A stretch of 64,000 nucleotides of DNA from Cryptomeria japonica. Its lineage: Eukaryota > Streptophyta > Pinopsida > Cupressales > Cupressaceae. The notes beneath the pieces are model-generated. The model did not search any database. It was not told where the DNA came from and saw only the letters and a list, made by a program, of their open reading frames with translations. Position numbers and translations under genes: made by a program. Positions 19,769 through 30,795 of this stretch are shown here, piece after piece (within the stretch, counting starts at the first letter, position 1; each line of letters starts with the position of its first letter). Location: contig NC_081410.1 in the NCBI RefSeq assembly GCF_030272615.1, forward strand, positions 119,910,640-119,974,639, given 5' to 3'.

Positions 19769-21235
19769 CATTAGAATTCATTACTTGGCTGCATTCTCTT
19801 TGGTAAAACCCTAAATAATAGGGCTTTTGGTTTAGACTATAATCAAAGAGAAGGCATGGCCTCCATACCACCATACCAAGGCTAGTATATAGTGGTGGCG
19901 ACCATACCAATCCATCCTTAACTCTCAAACAATTTAGGCTTTTGTACACTATGCTAATGTGGTGGGGATGGAATCTAGAAAATCGAGACTAAATCAATAT
20001 TCTCTTGGGCCATGAGTATTGCTCCATTAACAAGTACAAATTTATCTTGTGAGCTCTATTCAATAGCGGATTGAAATCTGGAAGCTAGTGATAAGATTAA
20101 TCTGAGAAGAGTAGAATAGGCTTTGAAAGAAAAGACACCCACTTTGTTAGCTTTAAAAGGCTCAATATATTTATGTCATAGTTACAAGACTCAAGACTCG
20201 ACAAGCTGATTTTTCACCTAAAATTGAACTCGGTGCAAACTTGACAAATTGAAAAAACCATGAAATATATAGATTTTAATGATTTAAAACTTGTATCATG
20301 CACCCTTCAATAAATAAACTTTAACACGATAAAATACTCAAATAAAAGCTACTTTTATCACATACAAAAGTATAAATTGATCACGATTCATGAGTATAAA
20401 AGAGGATTTTAGTTGGAGAAAACAACAATTTTAGATATAAAGATACTATCAAGTTTGTAAGGTGTACAAAACTCTTGGATTATGATATCCGTGGCATCAA
20501 AAATAAAAATCGCAATATAGTCACAAGCTATGGTAGAAAGGAGCTTGAATGGCTCAATCTAGCACTGCTAGCTCTATTTGGAGCATGGTTACTAGACTCG
20601 ATGAGCACAAGGCAAGCAACATTGAATGGGTCTAAGAGACTTGGCAATCTGGTACTTGCCACACTTGACAAGTTGCGTGGTAAAAACCTAGCCAAAACTA
20701 GGTAAGTGGAAATTAGGAAAAAGAAAAAAACGTAATTCCCTCAAAACAAAGTGTCTTATATTTGTCTTTTACACCCTAAAATTAACTTCATTTCATTTTC
20801 AAGATAAAGGAGAAGGAAAATAGAGAGTTTTGAGCCAAAAGTGGATTGCATTGAAGGGAAATCGACTAGGAGATTAAGAAAAGTCGGTGGTTGAATCGCA
20901 CTCAAGTAGATTTATAGCTACTTTTGGTGCATCTAGAGGAGTCTACAAAGGATTGGGAAGAGCCCACCATTGATTTCAAGCAAGATTTAAGAGGTAACTT
21001 TGTATTTTGAAGATTTTATTTTGTTCCTTAAATGAAAGTTTCATTTCTTTTCTATTTTATTTTAGTGGACCAAAGAAGAAACCCTAGGTGGGTGTGTTTA
21101 ATTTTGTTGAACAAAACTTAGGTGTTTTTGTAAAAAAATAGTTTTGTAGTTGCAAACCCTAGATTTTTTTATATTGGTTTAATTATAAACCATAAATGTT
21201 ATTTTTATCTATTTATATATTATTGCAGCATTCTT
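19769..21235. other. Non-coding stretch, probably 5' part of an old hAT element
   Basis: AT-rich, no supported gene; the 76-codon frame at 20475-20705 has no recognisable motif. Because the decayed hAT-type transposase begins just downstream, part of this stretch may be the promoter and left end of that transposon. No terminal inverted repeat was recognised. Confidence 0.4.
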
Positions 21236-21580
21236 TGTTGGAAACATGCCATTACTAGGGAAAAGAAATAAGAGTCAACTTGTTTGCATTGAAAACAAAC
21301 TTTGCATGGGGAGATATTAGCAAATTAAAATACCATCTTGCACATATGCCATGCTGAGATGCTAAACCATGCCCAAAAATGCCTACTGAAGTTATTTGTG
21401 AAGTGCAAGTTCAATTAGAAACCTCTAAGAAGCAAAAAGAACTTTAAAAGAGGCAAAGAGAGGAGATGGCAGCCATTGGTGGAACTAAAGAGTCTTCTTT
21501 TTCCATTCCTTCATTTTGTCCTTCTTCAGGTAGTGGCAGTGGTAGTAGCACTGGAAATGCTAGCATTGTACCTAGAGTCC
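21236..21580 (+). pseudogene. hAT-like transposase relic 1, BED-finger end
   Basis: The reading, with stops and one frameshift, gives WKHAITREKK, LVCIENKLCMG and a YHLAHMPC-like segment, then PKMPTEVICEVQVQL, a charged region and a Ser/Gly-rich linker ending ASIVPRV. This is the N-terminus of a BED zinc-finger/DUF659 hAT-type transposase, a DNA-binding protein that cuts and moves its transposon. It is interrupted exactly after cctagagtcc by a 7.2-kb insertion and resumes at 28774. Confidence 0.75.
21576..21580. repeat. Left target-site duplication AGTCC
   Basis: AGTCC here pairs with AGTTC at 28774-28778, one mismatch. An unoccupied copy of the site at 28877-28881 reads AGTCC once, followed by the same downstream sequence. 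Confidence 0.88.
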
Positions 21581-21976
21581 TGTTGTGACCATTTCACACA
21601 TCGCCCCATTAAAATGGGGACCCCCTCTTTTCGCTTTTTTGTTTTGCCTGTTCTTCTCTCTGCTTTTAGGGTTTTGAGTGAGTGAGTGAGTTGTCTGGGC
21701 TAGGGCTAAGCCTTAGGGGTTTCTTTTGGATATTTTTCAAGCTGAGTCCAGTCAAATTTTGAAAGTTATTGAGTGTCCTTCCGAGGGTTGATTATTGAAA
21801 TAAGATAAGTCTGTCAGGAAGTCAGATATGTCTCAGGTTAGGTCTAGTCAGGGTTTTTTTGAGGGAAAATTCAAATTTTGTCTAAGTGTTAGCATTTTGA
21901 AGATGAAATTGTATATTCTTGCCTAGGTAAATTTTGATCAAATTTTGGAGGCAAGATGATGCCTGAAACAGAGAAA

Positions 21977-23703
21977 GTGCTCCTGTCCTTCACTGGAGGC
22001 CCAGGGCGAATTCCATTCTAAGTGCAATTTCTTATTTTGCAAGAGCTTGCTAACTGATTCCTGGCCTTGAAGATGACCTAACTCTGACTTGTGAAATGTT
22101 TTGGAGACCTAAATTTTGAATATTTTAGCCAGAAAGGACAAAAGCGCTCCTGTCCCTCTCCAAGGGACCAGAGCACAAATGTTATTTTATGCATATTTGT
22201 CATTGACTTTTCTATTTTGTTTTGTGCAAGGTCTTCCTGAATGATAATTGGACATGACTTGATACTTTTGAAGATTTCGAAGGCATAAAAATGGTGAATT
22301 TTGAAGGTTAAAGGCGAAGTGCTCCCGTCCTTCACCAAGAGACCAGGGCGAAAGGACTTATTTGAGCCATTCTTGGCCTTGTTTGGTCAAATTGAAACAT
22401 CAAAGGCATAGTGAAGGACGAAATGAACATGATAGAACATCCAGACTTGATTGAAAACGATGAAATGATGAAGTTTTTGCCTAGAAGGTAAAAAGTGCTC
22501 CCGTCCCTCACTGAAGGACCAAAGCACTTTTCTTTATATGCACAATTTTAGAACTTTATTGGACATTAAGTTCTATTCATAGCATGAAGTAAGATGAAAT
22601 CTTCCCTAGCAAAGGAATTTCGAGGTGAAAAGTGAGACAATTTGGCTTAGAGGGCAAAAGGTGCTCCTGTCCCTCACTGAAGGATCGGAGCTTGAATTTC
22701 AAATTTGCACTGCCTTTGCAAGATTAAAGTGATTTTATGATTTGAAGAGGTTAAGGGAAGCATGTTTTGTCCATTGAATATAATTTAAGTAGTTCACAAA
22801 GGAGTAAATCAACCCAAATGACAAAAAGTGCTCCTGTCCCTCACTGAAGGACCATGGCACTTTTTCAAGTTTCTCCTCTTTGTTTGATATTTTATGGCAA
22901 AACTTGACTGGGATGGGAAGGACGAATGATGTTTTATGCCTTGGATGCAATTGAGAGGTTTAAAGAACAAAGAAGTATGCCAAGATGTAAAAAGTGCTCC
23001 CGTCCCTCTCCAAGGGACCAGAGCGATTTTCCAAAAAGTGTAAATTTCCTGCAAGGCCAAGGCAAGTTTGTGATTGAAATGGATGGAAGAGGACATGATT
23101 AACCCATTGAAGATAATTTGGAAAGCTAGCAAAAGATGGATAAGCTTGAAATTGAAAAAGTGCTCCCGTCCCTCACCAAGGGACCAGAGCGCTTAACATG
23201 TTATCTCGCCTTTCTCACCAATTTTGGACAAATTGAGGCCAAGGCGCAAGTTTGAAAAAGTGTTTAAAATGCCTTGAAGTGGAATTGAGATGCTAGAGTT
23301 GCAAATTTTGACGACAACTAGCAAAAGTGCTCCCGTCCCTCACCAAGGGACCAGGGCGCAATTTCCAAATATGACCATTTACCTTGCATTTTGAAAGGAT
23401 ATTTTTATCACCAAGGCTCAAGATGGAGTGAAATGTGATATTCTATGCCTTGAGGGTAAATTGAAGATTAATGTGATCAAGAATTCATGCAATGGACTCA
23501 AAAGTGCTCCCGTCCCTCACTGAAGGACCAGAGCACTTTTTATGAAAACAACAAATTCCCTCTGAGATTATGCTAAGGCAAGGTTGGGCAAGATGGGAAG
23601 GATCTTCTAAAGCATGGTGAACAAAGGTTTGACTTCAAAAAATTGAGAATCCTAGCCTAAAAATGAAAAAGTGCTCCTGTCCCTCTCCAAGGGACCAGAG
23701 CGC
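21977..23703 (+). repeat. Array of 11 regularly spaced hairpins
   Basis: A ~33-bp core recurs with starts at 21977, 22144, 22319, 22495, 22661, 22828, 22994, 23160, 23327, 23504 and 23671. Spacings are 166-167 bp, with four of 175-177. The core folds as nested stems: GTGCTC with GAGCAC outside and GTCCCT with AGGGAC inside around CACCA. Two loop classes occur, CACCAAGGGAC/CTCCAAGGGAC and CACTGAAGGAC; each keeps pairing. Spacers between cores are far less conserved. The array lies upstream of the TATA box and the long ORF, so it may be a promoter or packaging element; the role is unknown. Confidence 0.93.
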
Positions 23704-24048
23704 TTAACATGTGCATTCTTTATTTTTGCCATATCCCAACGTTGACATCCTCCAAATCGCATGAAATGCCAAAATCATCAACTTCGAAATAAAAAAAGAA
23801 TTAATTAAATTGGCATTTAATAAAGGCGCATGGCATTTAATAAATTAATTTTTAGCCTTAAAAAAATCGATTTTTTATTAGAGAGGCGTTTAAAATTAAT
23901 TTTTATTAAATTAAAATTAAAAGATGGAGCGCTTGAGGTATTATTTTTATTCATTTTATCAAGTCGGCCTCCTCTTTTTTAATTTTTTTTTTTTTTTTTG
24001 GCCTATTTTGCCAAGTTGGCCTATGGGGAGGTGAAGTGGTAAGCGCCC

Positions 24049-24057
24049 TATATAATA
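24049..24057 (+). promoter_or_regulatory. TATA box upstream of long ORF
   Basis: TATATAATA lies about 460 bp before the chosen start codon, in a GC-richer context (gcgccctatataatagggg). A TTGTGTAG splice-acceptor-like run just before the ATG suggests a leader intron. Confidence 0.55.
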
Positions 24058-24516
24058 GGGGTGCTTTGAGCAATTTTAATCATCATTCATTCATTATTTC
24101 AAGTGCGATTTGAGGAGCAAGGAAGGAGGTGCGAAAGCTAGCCTATTTGGAGCGAATTATCTTAAGTGTTGAAGACTAAAGGTGGTGGAATTGATGCTTG
24201 AGAAGACTAAAGGAGGCGCATTTTGCTAAAGGAAGGACTTCAATCTACATTTCGCCTAGCCAAAATTCACCTTATTTTTGCATCATTTTTTTAGAATTAA
24301 TTCTCAAGTGGAGGTATGGCGAGATCATCCTAGTCCCAATGTTGAGATTTTGAATTTTGAACTTCAATTTTTTGAAAATTGCGTAGTTAATTAGGAAATG
24401 ATAACTCAAGATTTATCATGAAGTTTCCTAATTAAAATCTTTAATCTTCCTTTCTACTCCATATTTCTACGTTGCAAAATATATTACTCATTATGAAATG
24501 TTGTGTAGGTATCAAG

Positions 24517-27500
24517 ATGGCGACCCCAAAGACAGGAGCATCCACTAGTCGTCCAACTCTCATGAAGGAAGATCAAAGGAATGAAGAATTGGAGACCAAG
24601 ATCGTGTCAAAGTGGAGCAACATTGGAGATACCAACTTGGGAAACTTCAGTGTGAAGAAGTTTCGAGAGGTCCCTTACATTGGCAAGCCATCACCTATCG
24701 CAAAGAGAATAATTGAAAGTGGTATCATCAAGGCGGCCGGTTTTCCTCCAGCAGTACAGTGCCATGAGCTGATGATCGAGTGTGCTCGCCATTATGACCC
24801 ACAATCAAGATCAATCGTGTCCAAGGAAGGGAACACTTTGGCTTACCTTTCAGAGGAGGCTATAAGTGAAGCTCTCCATCTTCCAAAGCATAAAGATATG
24901 ATTTACAAGAGCCTAGAAGGAGCCAGGTCGATGTATGAAGATGATCCCGACTCTTGCTTGAGCGTCATCAATAAGAGTTGGTTACTCAAAAGTCGTCCTC
25001 GCCTGAGCAAGATTCCCAACACACCACATAGGATCGACTTCCAGGAGGAGTACAGAGATTTGATAACTTTGCTCAATCGAGTTACAAGGGCTCCTCAAGC
25101 CTTCTATTTTGAGAAGTGGATGCTCTACTTCATCCAGGTGATAGTTCAAGGAAAAGGAACGATTCATTGGGCTAGAATTATTAGCCATTGCTTGGACGTG
25201 CAGTTAAGAAGACTAAAGCCTACCAAGTCATTTCACATGAGCTCATATGTCATATATGCCTTGATCAGGAGTTTCGAATATGTAGGACTACCTCATAGAG
25301 GAGTGATCGGAAGAGGACCCGGGGAAGTCAGGGTTTGTGATTCTTATGTTCATTTGCATCATCCACCAGAAAGTGACTACAAGTTAGTCAATGATACCTT
25401 CATGATGAACATCACTAGGATATTGCAAGGCGAGATTCACAACCGACTATCTCAAGATGCACAAGAACTTATAAAGAGGTACGGTGCTTGGTTCATCCAG
25501 TTTCAAAAGTTTACTTATATCAGAGTCCATGGATGTCCTTCACCCCCCTACATGTTGCCGAGGTATCCGACAGACAAGATAGTGCTACTCGAGGTGACTA
25601 GGCAGTTGGCAGACTACGCGAAGGCATTCAGACACAGGCATAGAAATGGAGCTCCCGTGCCCATCATATTGGGGAATTCAGTTGAGGTATGTCCTAATGC
25701 TCTAGCCTTAGATGATGCAGAGAGGGAGTTGGCCTCATATTCATTCACGTCCTTTGCCTTGAGGGAGAATTTTGATCCTTATGGGTATATAGAGGAGACA
25801 TATGGTAGAAAGTACAAGCACGAATTTCAGGTAGAAGACTTTTGGATGAATCTCTCAAGTGATTTCGAAGTGAAAAGAAAGATGCATTCCAGATTACCTT
25901 TAGATTTCATCAGGAAATGCAAAGTTTACAGAGTGACCGATCAAGCTCAGGACAGTGGCAGACATCTCCAGTCATCTTATGACAGAGAGGACAAGGTAGT
26001 GAAGATAGATTGGAACGAGCCTGAGATTACAGACTTGAGGGTTTTGATGGCTCCAGTTTTGTCATGTACTCGCAGATGGGTGGATGTACAACATCAAAAG
26101 TTAAGAGAACAGAACGTACCAATGACTTATACTTTGGAGGAAAAACCAGAAGAAGGAGGAGCAAGTGCAAGTGAAGACAATTCTCATCCTAGAGGCGCGA
26201 AGAGGAAAGAAAGACCTGAGAAAAGGGGACCCTCCAAGAAGAAGCAAAAGGCTAATCAAGATCGTTCATCAGGTACATCATCTCGACATGAGAAAAGGAC
26301 AAGTCAAGCTGAAGGACAAGAGATGACAATGCCTGAGGTAGATGAATCTATGGAGTCAATAGTACAGAATGATAGACCTGAAAAAGGGAAGGCACCTCAG
26401 CATTCGTCAAGTCGATCTCCCCAAGTCAATAAGCTACATGAAGACAAGAATGATGATGAAGTGACATCTCCTCTCCGAGAAGAAGAACCATTACCTAAAA
26501 AAATACAAGTTAGAGAGACGAGATCCGCCATTCCAGATTGGTTGAAGGAGAGACTGACAAGGGTGATTGTGATCAAGGATGAAGATAATGTAATTGACTT
26601 AGAGAGCCTTGTAGGAAATTCTCAGGAAGTAACGGAGAAGGAGAAGGCCACCAAGATGTCCAAGATGATCAGAGATGAGACAAGATCCAGGAAGTTGCAG
26701 ATAGCTACACCGGCAGTGGACAAGTATGAAGGTGAAATCCTTGCAGAAGAGTACGATGTAGAAACATTTGAGCTTGGTCCACTCACTGCTGAGCAGGCAC
26801 TGGATGAGGCAACCGATTCATTTGAGGCACTTAAAGACAAGCTTAAGGAAGAAATGGAAAAGAATAGAAAGCTTGAGAGAGAGGTTGGTGCTTGGAGAGG
26901 CTACTTTAGCCATCTCAATCAGCCCTTGGGACGTCAGGATCCAACAGTGTCTCCTGTGCAAGCACTTCCCCTTGAATCAGTTGGCGAGGCAGAGAGAGTC
27001 AAGAGCTTGGTTCAGCTTATGAGCTCTTGGATTGACAAATCCCACACAGTTGCCGTTGAATTTGCAACAAGAATGATGCAGACAATCCATCGAGCTATCT
27101 AGGTCCTTGAGATCGTCCACAACCTAATGATAACAGTAGCCGCTTTCACCCACACTAGAGATGTTATCATTCCTGTTCTGCAAGTAATCAGGCAAACACC
27201 AAGAAAGATCCTAGCACAAGAAAAGATAATGGATGGAGGAGCTCATAATTTACTCTAGTGGTCAACTCTACTCCAGATGAAGGAGGTTCTTTTTGAGGAC
27301 ATCAGCACCAAATGCAATCAAGTTGAAGGCGTCATCCATCCAATTCAGGACAAGGTGTTTGAGGTGTTATGTACCATTCTTGGCAGGAGGATTGAAGTTG
27401 AGACAGATGTGGACCTTCAAGAGTTGGAAGAAAGAGTCAAGGTCATCTTTTGCAAAGATGAGAATATCATCACGGATGAGCAACGGGATCTAATGTTCGC

Positions 27501-27717
27501 TACTATGCTCCTGATTGAGAAGATCAAAGAACTCGAACATGGATGGGATGCGGCTCTTCTCAAGGCCTTTGATCAGGTTATCCACTTGGAGGAACGAATG
27601 AGGAATCTTCCTGAGATTCCTATTGCTGAAATTGAAGGAATTGTGTCCAGACTCATTGCATATGCTAAGAAAGAACATTGGAAAGGGAATAAGGTTCTAG
27701 AAGAGAGGTTGTTGTAG
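24517..27717 (+). pseudogene. Long unrecognised ORF of the 7.2-kb element (two amber stops)
   Basis: From MATPKTGAST (24517) the frame is open to a TAG at 27100, stays in the same frame to a TAG at 27256, and ends naturally at 27715-27717 after EERLL: about 1,067 codons. An upstream Met at 24472 is in frame, but a splice-acceptor-like run (tgtgtag) lies between. Residues ~1-520 look globular, with LSEEAISEALHLP and IISHCLDVQLRRL; ~530-690 is a charged, basic-acidic, low-complexity linker; the C-terminus is coiled-coil with LKEEMEKNRKLEREV. No polymerase, protease or integrase motif is present. Layout resembles the gypsy ORF at 9171-11580. Function unknown. Confidence 0.8.
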
Positions 27718-28773
27718 ATAATGTGGCACCTTAATTATCATTGGTCTATGTTTCCTAGATTTTTGTGCCAATTAAATATTTGGCTATGCATTTAATATTG
27801 TTCAACTAAAAAGGGGACTTTTTGTAATAAACCCTAATTAGGGTTTAGGTGTCAAAATCTCAGCCGTTGATCTTCTTTTGATCTGGGCCGTTCATTGTAA
27901 TTGAGGATGCTATATATACCCTCACTCATTTTCATTTTGTTATTAGATATTAGATATTAGATGAGAGATTAGAAATCAGATTTTAGATATTAGAGAGAAG
28001 AAAGTTATTTTGTAGCAAGATTGAGTATTGAAGAAGGAATTTCAAGCAATTGTTGTCTATTTTGGCTTTGGGATCAATAAAATATTGAAGTTATGGTGTT
28101 TTATTGCAATTCTTGTGGCTATCTTCATGGTTGTTTACTTTCTTGAATCATTCTCAGTCGAAGTAGTATTTAAGTTTGAAGGACTAAGTGTTGAGCTTGA
28201 TCTTTGGTGAGATTCACATTCCAAACCACTAGCTTCTTACTGATTGTAAGAATGCCTTGTGTGGTCAACTGGAGATATTTGGATTGCTTAAACCTTCAAT
28301 CATTATTGAACTAATGATATGTACCTTCATGGTAGTGTCTATAATTCTTGATGATTTGAAAAATCATTAGTCACCTTAGAAAATCGCATCAATTCCAGTA
28401 AAGTTGTAATTCCTTGGCAATACTGAAATTGGTAGAATCTTACCAAGTCTAGCCTATATTGAGTCATTCGTAGGATTAGATTAGAATTCATCTCTTGCAA
28501 ACCCTATCTTTTGATCTTTTTTGAGAACTTGTTAGTTTTAGGAAATTTTGTTCCTGCAGCTCGGAAAACGTGAGGCCCCTTGATGAAACAGCATTCACAA
28601 CGACCACTGGTGCTTATCCACACGTAGAGACCCTACATCGAAGAACATTGGAGTCATCCTGATTGATCCTTTTTCACGACATCTTCAGCAATCAGAGGCT
28701 TTATTTAAGAGAGGATAAGGTACCCTTGGGTATTTTATTCTGTGTTTGATAGTGTACAAAATACATGTCAACA
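27718..28773 (+). repeat. LTR-like 3' terminal region of the 7.2-kb element
   Basis: It has the parts of an LTR: a TATA box TATATATACC at 27911-27920, a polyadenylation-type aataaaat at 28077 and a CAACA end at 28773. A TG at 27711 overlaps the ORF stop and could be the left end. No matching copy was found at the 5' end of the insertion, so LTR status is inferred. The 60-codon frame at 28028 is not convincing as a gene. Confidence 0.55.
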
Positions 28774-28940
28774 AGTTCGTGCATCTACGTTAGATTCATA
28801 TATTTTGCCACAAATTATTTCAAATTCCCAACCATGGCAGTGGTAGTAGCAATGGAAATGCTAGTATTGTACCTAGAGTCCGTACATCTACGTTAGATTC
28901 ATATATTTTGCCACTAATTATTTCAAATTCCCAACCATCG
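28774..28940. repeat. ~105-bp tandem duplication in transposase relic 1
   Basis: The block catctacgttagattcat...cccaaccat occurs at about 28780-28835 and again at 28884-28938. The block ggcagtggtagtagc...cctagagtcc occurs at 21533-21580 and 28836-28881. Together they show a tandem duplication made before the 7.2-kb insertion, one copy of which was then split. Confidence 0.87.
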
Positions 28941-29664
28941 CTTGAGTGCATGTGTTGGAACAAAGATAAATGTGATGCAACTTAAAGTGCAATTGGAGAT
29001 TTTTGGTTCTACTGCACCATTGCATTCTACACAGTTAGGTAATTCTCTTTTTTGTTTTAAAATATATAGTTTGATCCTTTGTCTCTCAAATTTTTAAATT
29101 TAGAGGTATGTCATTCAAATTTAAACTCACTTTTACAAAACTTATTTTATTTAATTTATTTGTGTTAGGTCTCCTTATTGGCAAAACATGGTGGATACCA
29201 TTATTGTTTGTGGGACAAGGTTCAAAGCCCCTAATGACGAGGAGATAAAAGGTCCCATTTAGTCCCAAAAGATGGCTGATATGAAAGACACAATTATGAA
29301 AGACACAATTGATGAGAAACAAGAGATATGGAGGAAGGAGTGTACCATTTAGTCCCAAAAGGTGGCTGAACATTGTTAAATTTTCTTGCTTCTTCCCTAG
29401 GTGATTGTACTTTTAAAATGCATTATTTTAGTGATAATGATTTTTAATTTATACCTTATTGAATCATTGATTTCGTTTCTTATTTAGGTGGCATAGTGTT
29501 CACATAGTCTATTGTTGCTTCAGGAAACAAAAGAAATGTTGAATTCCTTTGTGAAGCTTCGGAGGAATTTTGGTTGAGGGTGAGAAGAATGTGGTGCAAA
29601 TAGTTAAAAATAATGCAGCAAATTATCTTCTTGTAGGTAGAATAATGATGGATGCCTCTACTCA
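28774..29664 (+). pseudogene. hAT-like transposase relic 1, DUF659 part
   Basis: Continues the transposase split at 21580. After the duplicated linker the reading gives SAIGDFWFY, an intron-like AT-rich gap, then SPYWQNMVDTIIVCG and RFKAPNDEEIKGP, the start of DUF659. A second gap leads to GEKNVVQIVKNNAANY and GRIMMDAST. Frame breaks and stops are frequent. It matches in order the better preserved hAT gene at 56976-59402. The 3' half (hAT dimerisation domain) is absent. Confidence 0.72.
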
Positions 29665-29689
29665 TGGATAGGCATCCATCATTATTCTA
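29638..29689. repeat. Perfect 20-bp fold-back
   Basis: The arm TAGAATAATGATGGATGCCT (29638-29657) is followed after a 12-nt loop by its exact reverse complement (29670-29689). The first arm is coding sequence of transposase relic 1 (GRIMMDA), so the second is an inverted copy of it, and the hAT similarity ends there. Confidence 0.9.
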
Positions 29690-29869
29690 GACTCCTTGTG
29701 CTTTTTATTGGTTTGACCTCATTTTAGAATCTTGGCAAGATTCCATGGATCAAAGTGTGTGTGGAGATAGCCAAAAATATTCGTAAATATATTTACAAAT
29801 ATTCCAGGTCATTTAGGCCACAAATATTCTAGCTAATGATTTTCAATGTTTTTTTTTGTGCCAAGGAGG

Positions 29870-30795
29870 TGCTTGCCTCCTAATTTGACAAATTTTCTCG
29901 TAGAGGCTTGAGTCCCATTTTCCAAATCCTCCCATGCCTTTATCTTCGCCTTATTGCCATCATTTTTCCTCCCCTTACAATTGCCTCCCCTAGCATCCAC
30001 TTGAGTAATGCTTTTTCCCGCATTCTTTCTTCCTCTTCTAGTAGTGATACTCCTAAATTCTCCTTATTCTCCAACATATCTGCCACAACCTCAATATCGT
30101 TCCTATAAATTCTTGGATCCTTTATTTTTGAGATTATTATTTACCAAACTTAATTCCTCAATCTCCCTTGGTTGTAAACTAGATTCCTTAATATTATTGA
30201 TCCCTATTTTCTTGAGAGCTATTCAATTTGAAAAAGATGGAGTCTCAAGAGTGTTATGCTTTTCCTTGGCTTTTCCCAAATCAAATTGGGGGACTTCAGC
30301 CGCAATTTCCACTTAATCCTTCCTCTGCTCCTCTTGAACCAATTTATCATCTCTTTGCTCTTTACGATCCCTTGCTAGATGGCCAACTTTCTAGCATTTG
30401 CAACCTTTCATGGTTAGACACTCAAAATCTAGTTCTTGAATCTAATCTCCCAAAACTAAGGACAATTTAATGGTGTTTGATATGTTTACCTAGGTTGATC
30501 TTAAAACAAATTTTGGCATAAGTATCCAATTGATTGTCCCCAATTGTGCTAGAACAAAAAATATATTCTCCAAGTGAATCCCCAATAATTTTGAAGATTT
30601 CTTCTAACTACAATTCCTAGGGAAGCTTGTACGTTTTTATCCACTGGATAGCATCCTCAATTCACTTTGAATGAGAGCTGAATCCCGGTGTCCAAGAATG
30701 AACATAAAGACATGTTTCCTGTGAACCACAACCCTCTATGAATTGAACCTGTGTCATATTCCGATTGAATGGAAATCTGCAAAAACCCTAACGCC
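29870..30795 (-). pseudogene. LINE ORF1 relic (DUF4283 type)
   Basis: On the minus strand the reading from about 30780 gives SWTPGFS, then LWLEEIFKIIGDSLGEY and DTYAKICFKINL, the pattern of plant LINE ORF1 DUF4283 domains. A degenerate zinc knuckle follows (CLTMKGCKC...GHLARD), then a basic-acidic tail to about 29880. A run of A on the minus strand (near 29850) follows closely and may be a poly-A tail. ORF1 binds LINE RNA. Several stops and shifts; no endonuclease or RT is present, so it is a partial copy. Confidence 0.65.

Larger units (their letters stand above)
21581..28773 (+). mobile_element. 7.2-kb TG...CA insertion with hairpin array and lone long ORF
   Basis: The ends read TGTTGTGACC and ATGTCAACA, an inverted TGTTG/CAACA as at LTR termini, and the 5-bp duplication AGTCC/AGTTC surrounds it. 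Inside are, in order, a terminal region, an 11-unit hairpin array, a TATA box, a reading frame of about 1,067 codons and a 1.05-kb LTR-like 3' terminal region. I cannot align the left and right terminal regions, so no LTR pair is shown, and no protease, RT or integrase is present. It is therefore non-autonomous at most. It could be a chimeric LTR element with two different ends. Confidence 0.8.

Noticed and set aside
21977-23703. CRISPR-like array
   Set aside because: Repeats with palindromes and regular spacing resemble one superficially. However, spacers are ~135 bp and related to each other, no cas genes exist, and the setting is a plant retroelement.
24500-24520. Primer binding site of tRNA-Met type (aggtatcaagatgg)
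   Set aside because: Only a partial match (TGGTATCA) and it overlaps a splice-acceptor-like site and the ATG; no LTR end lies before it.
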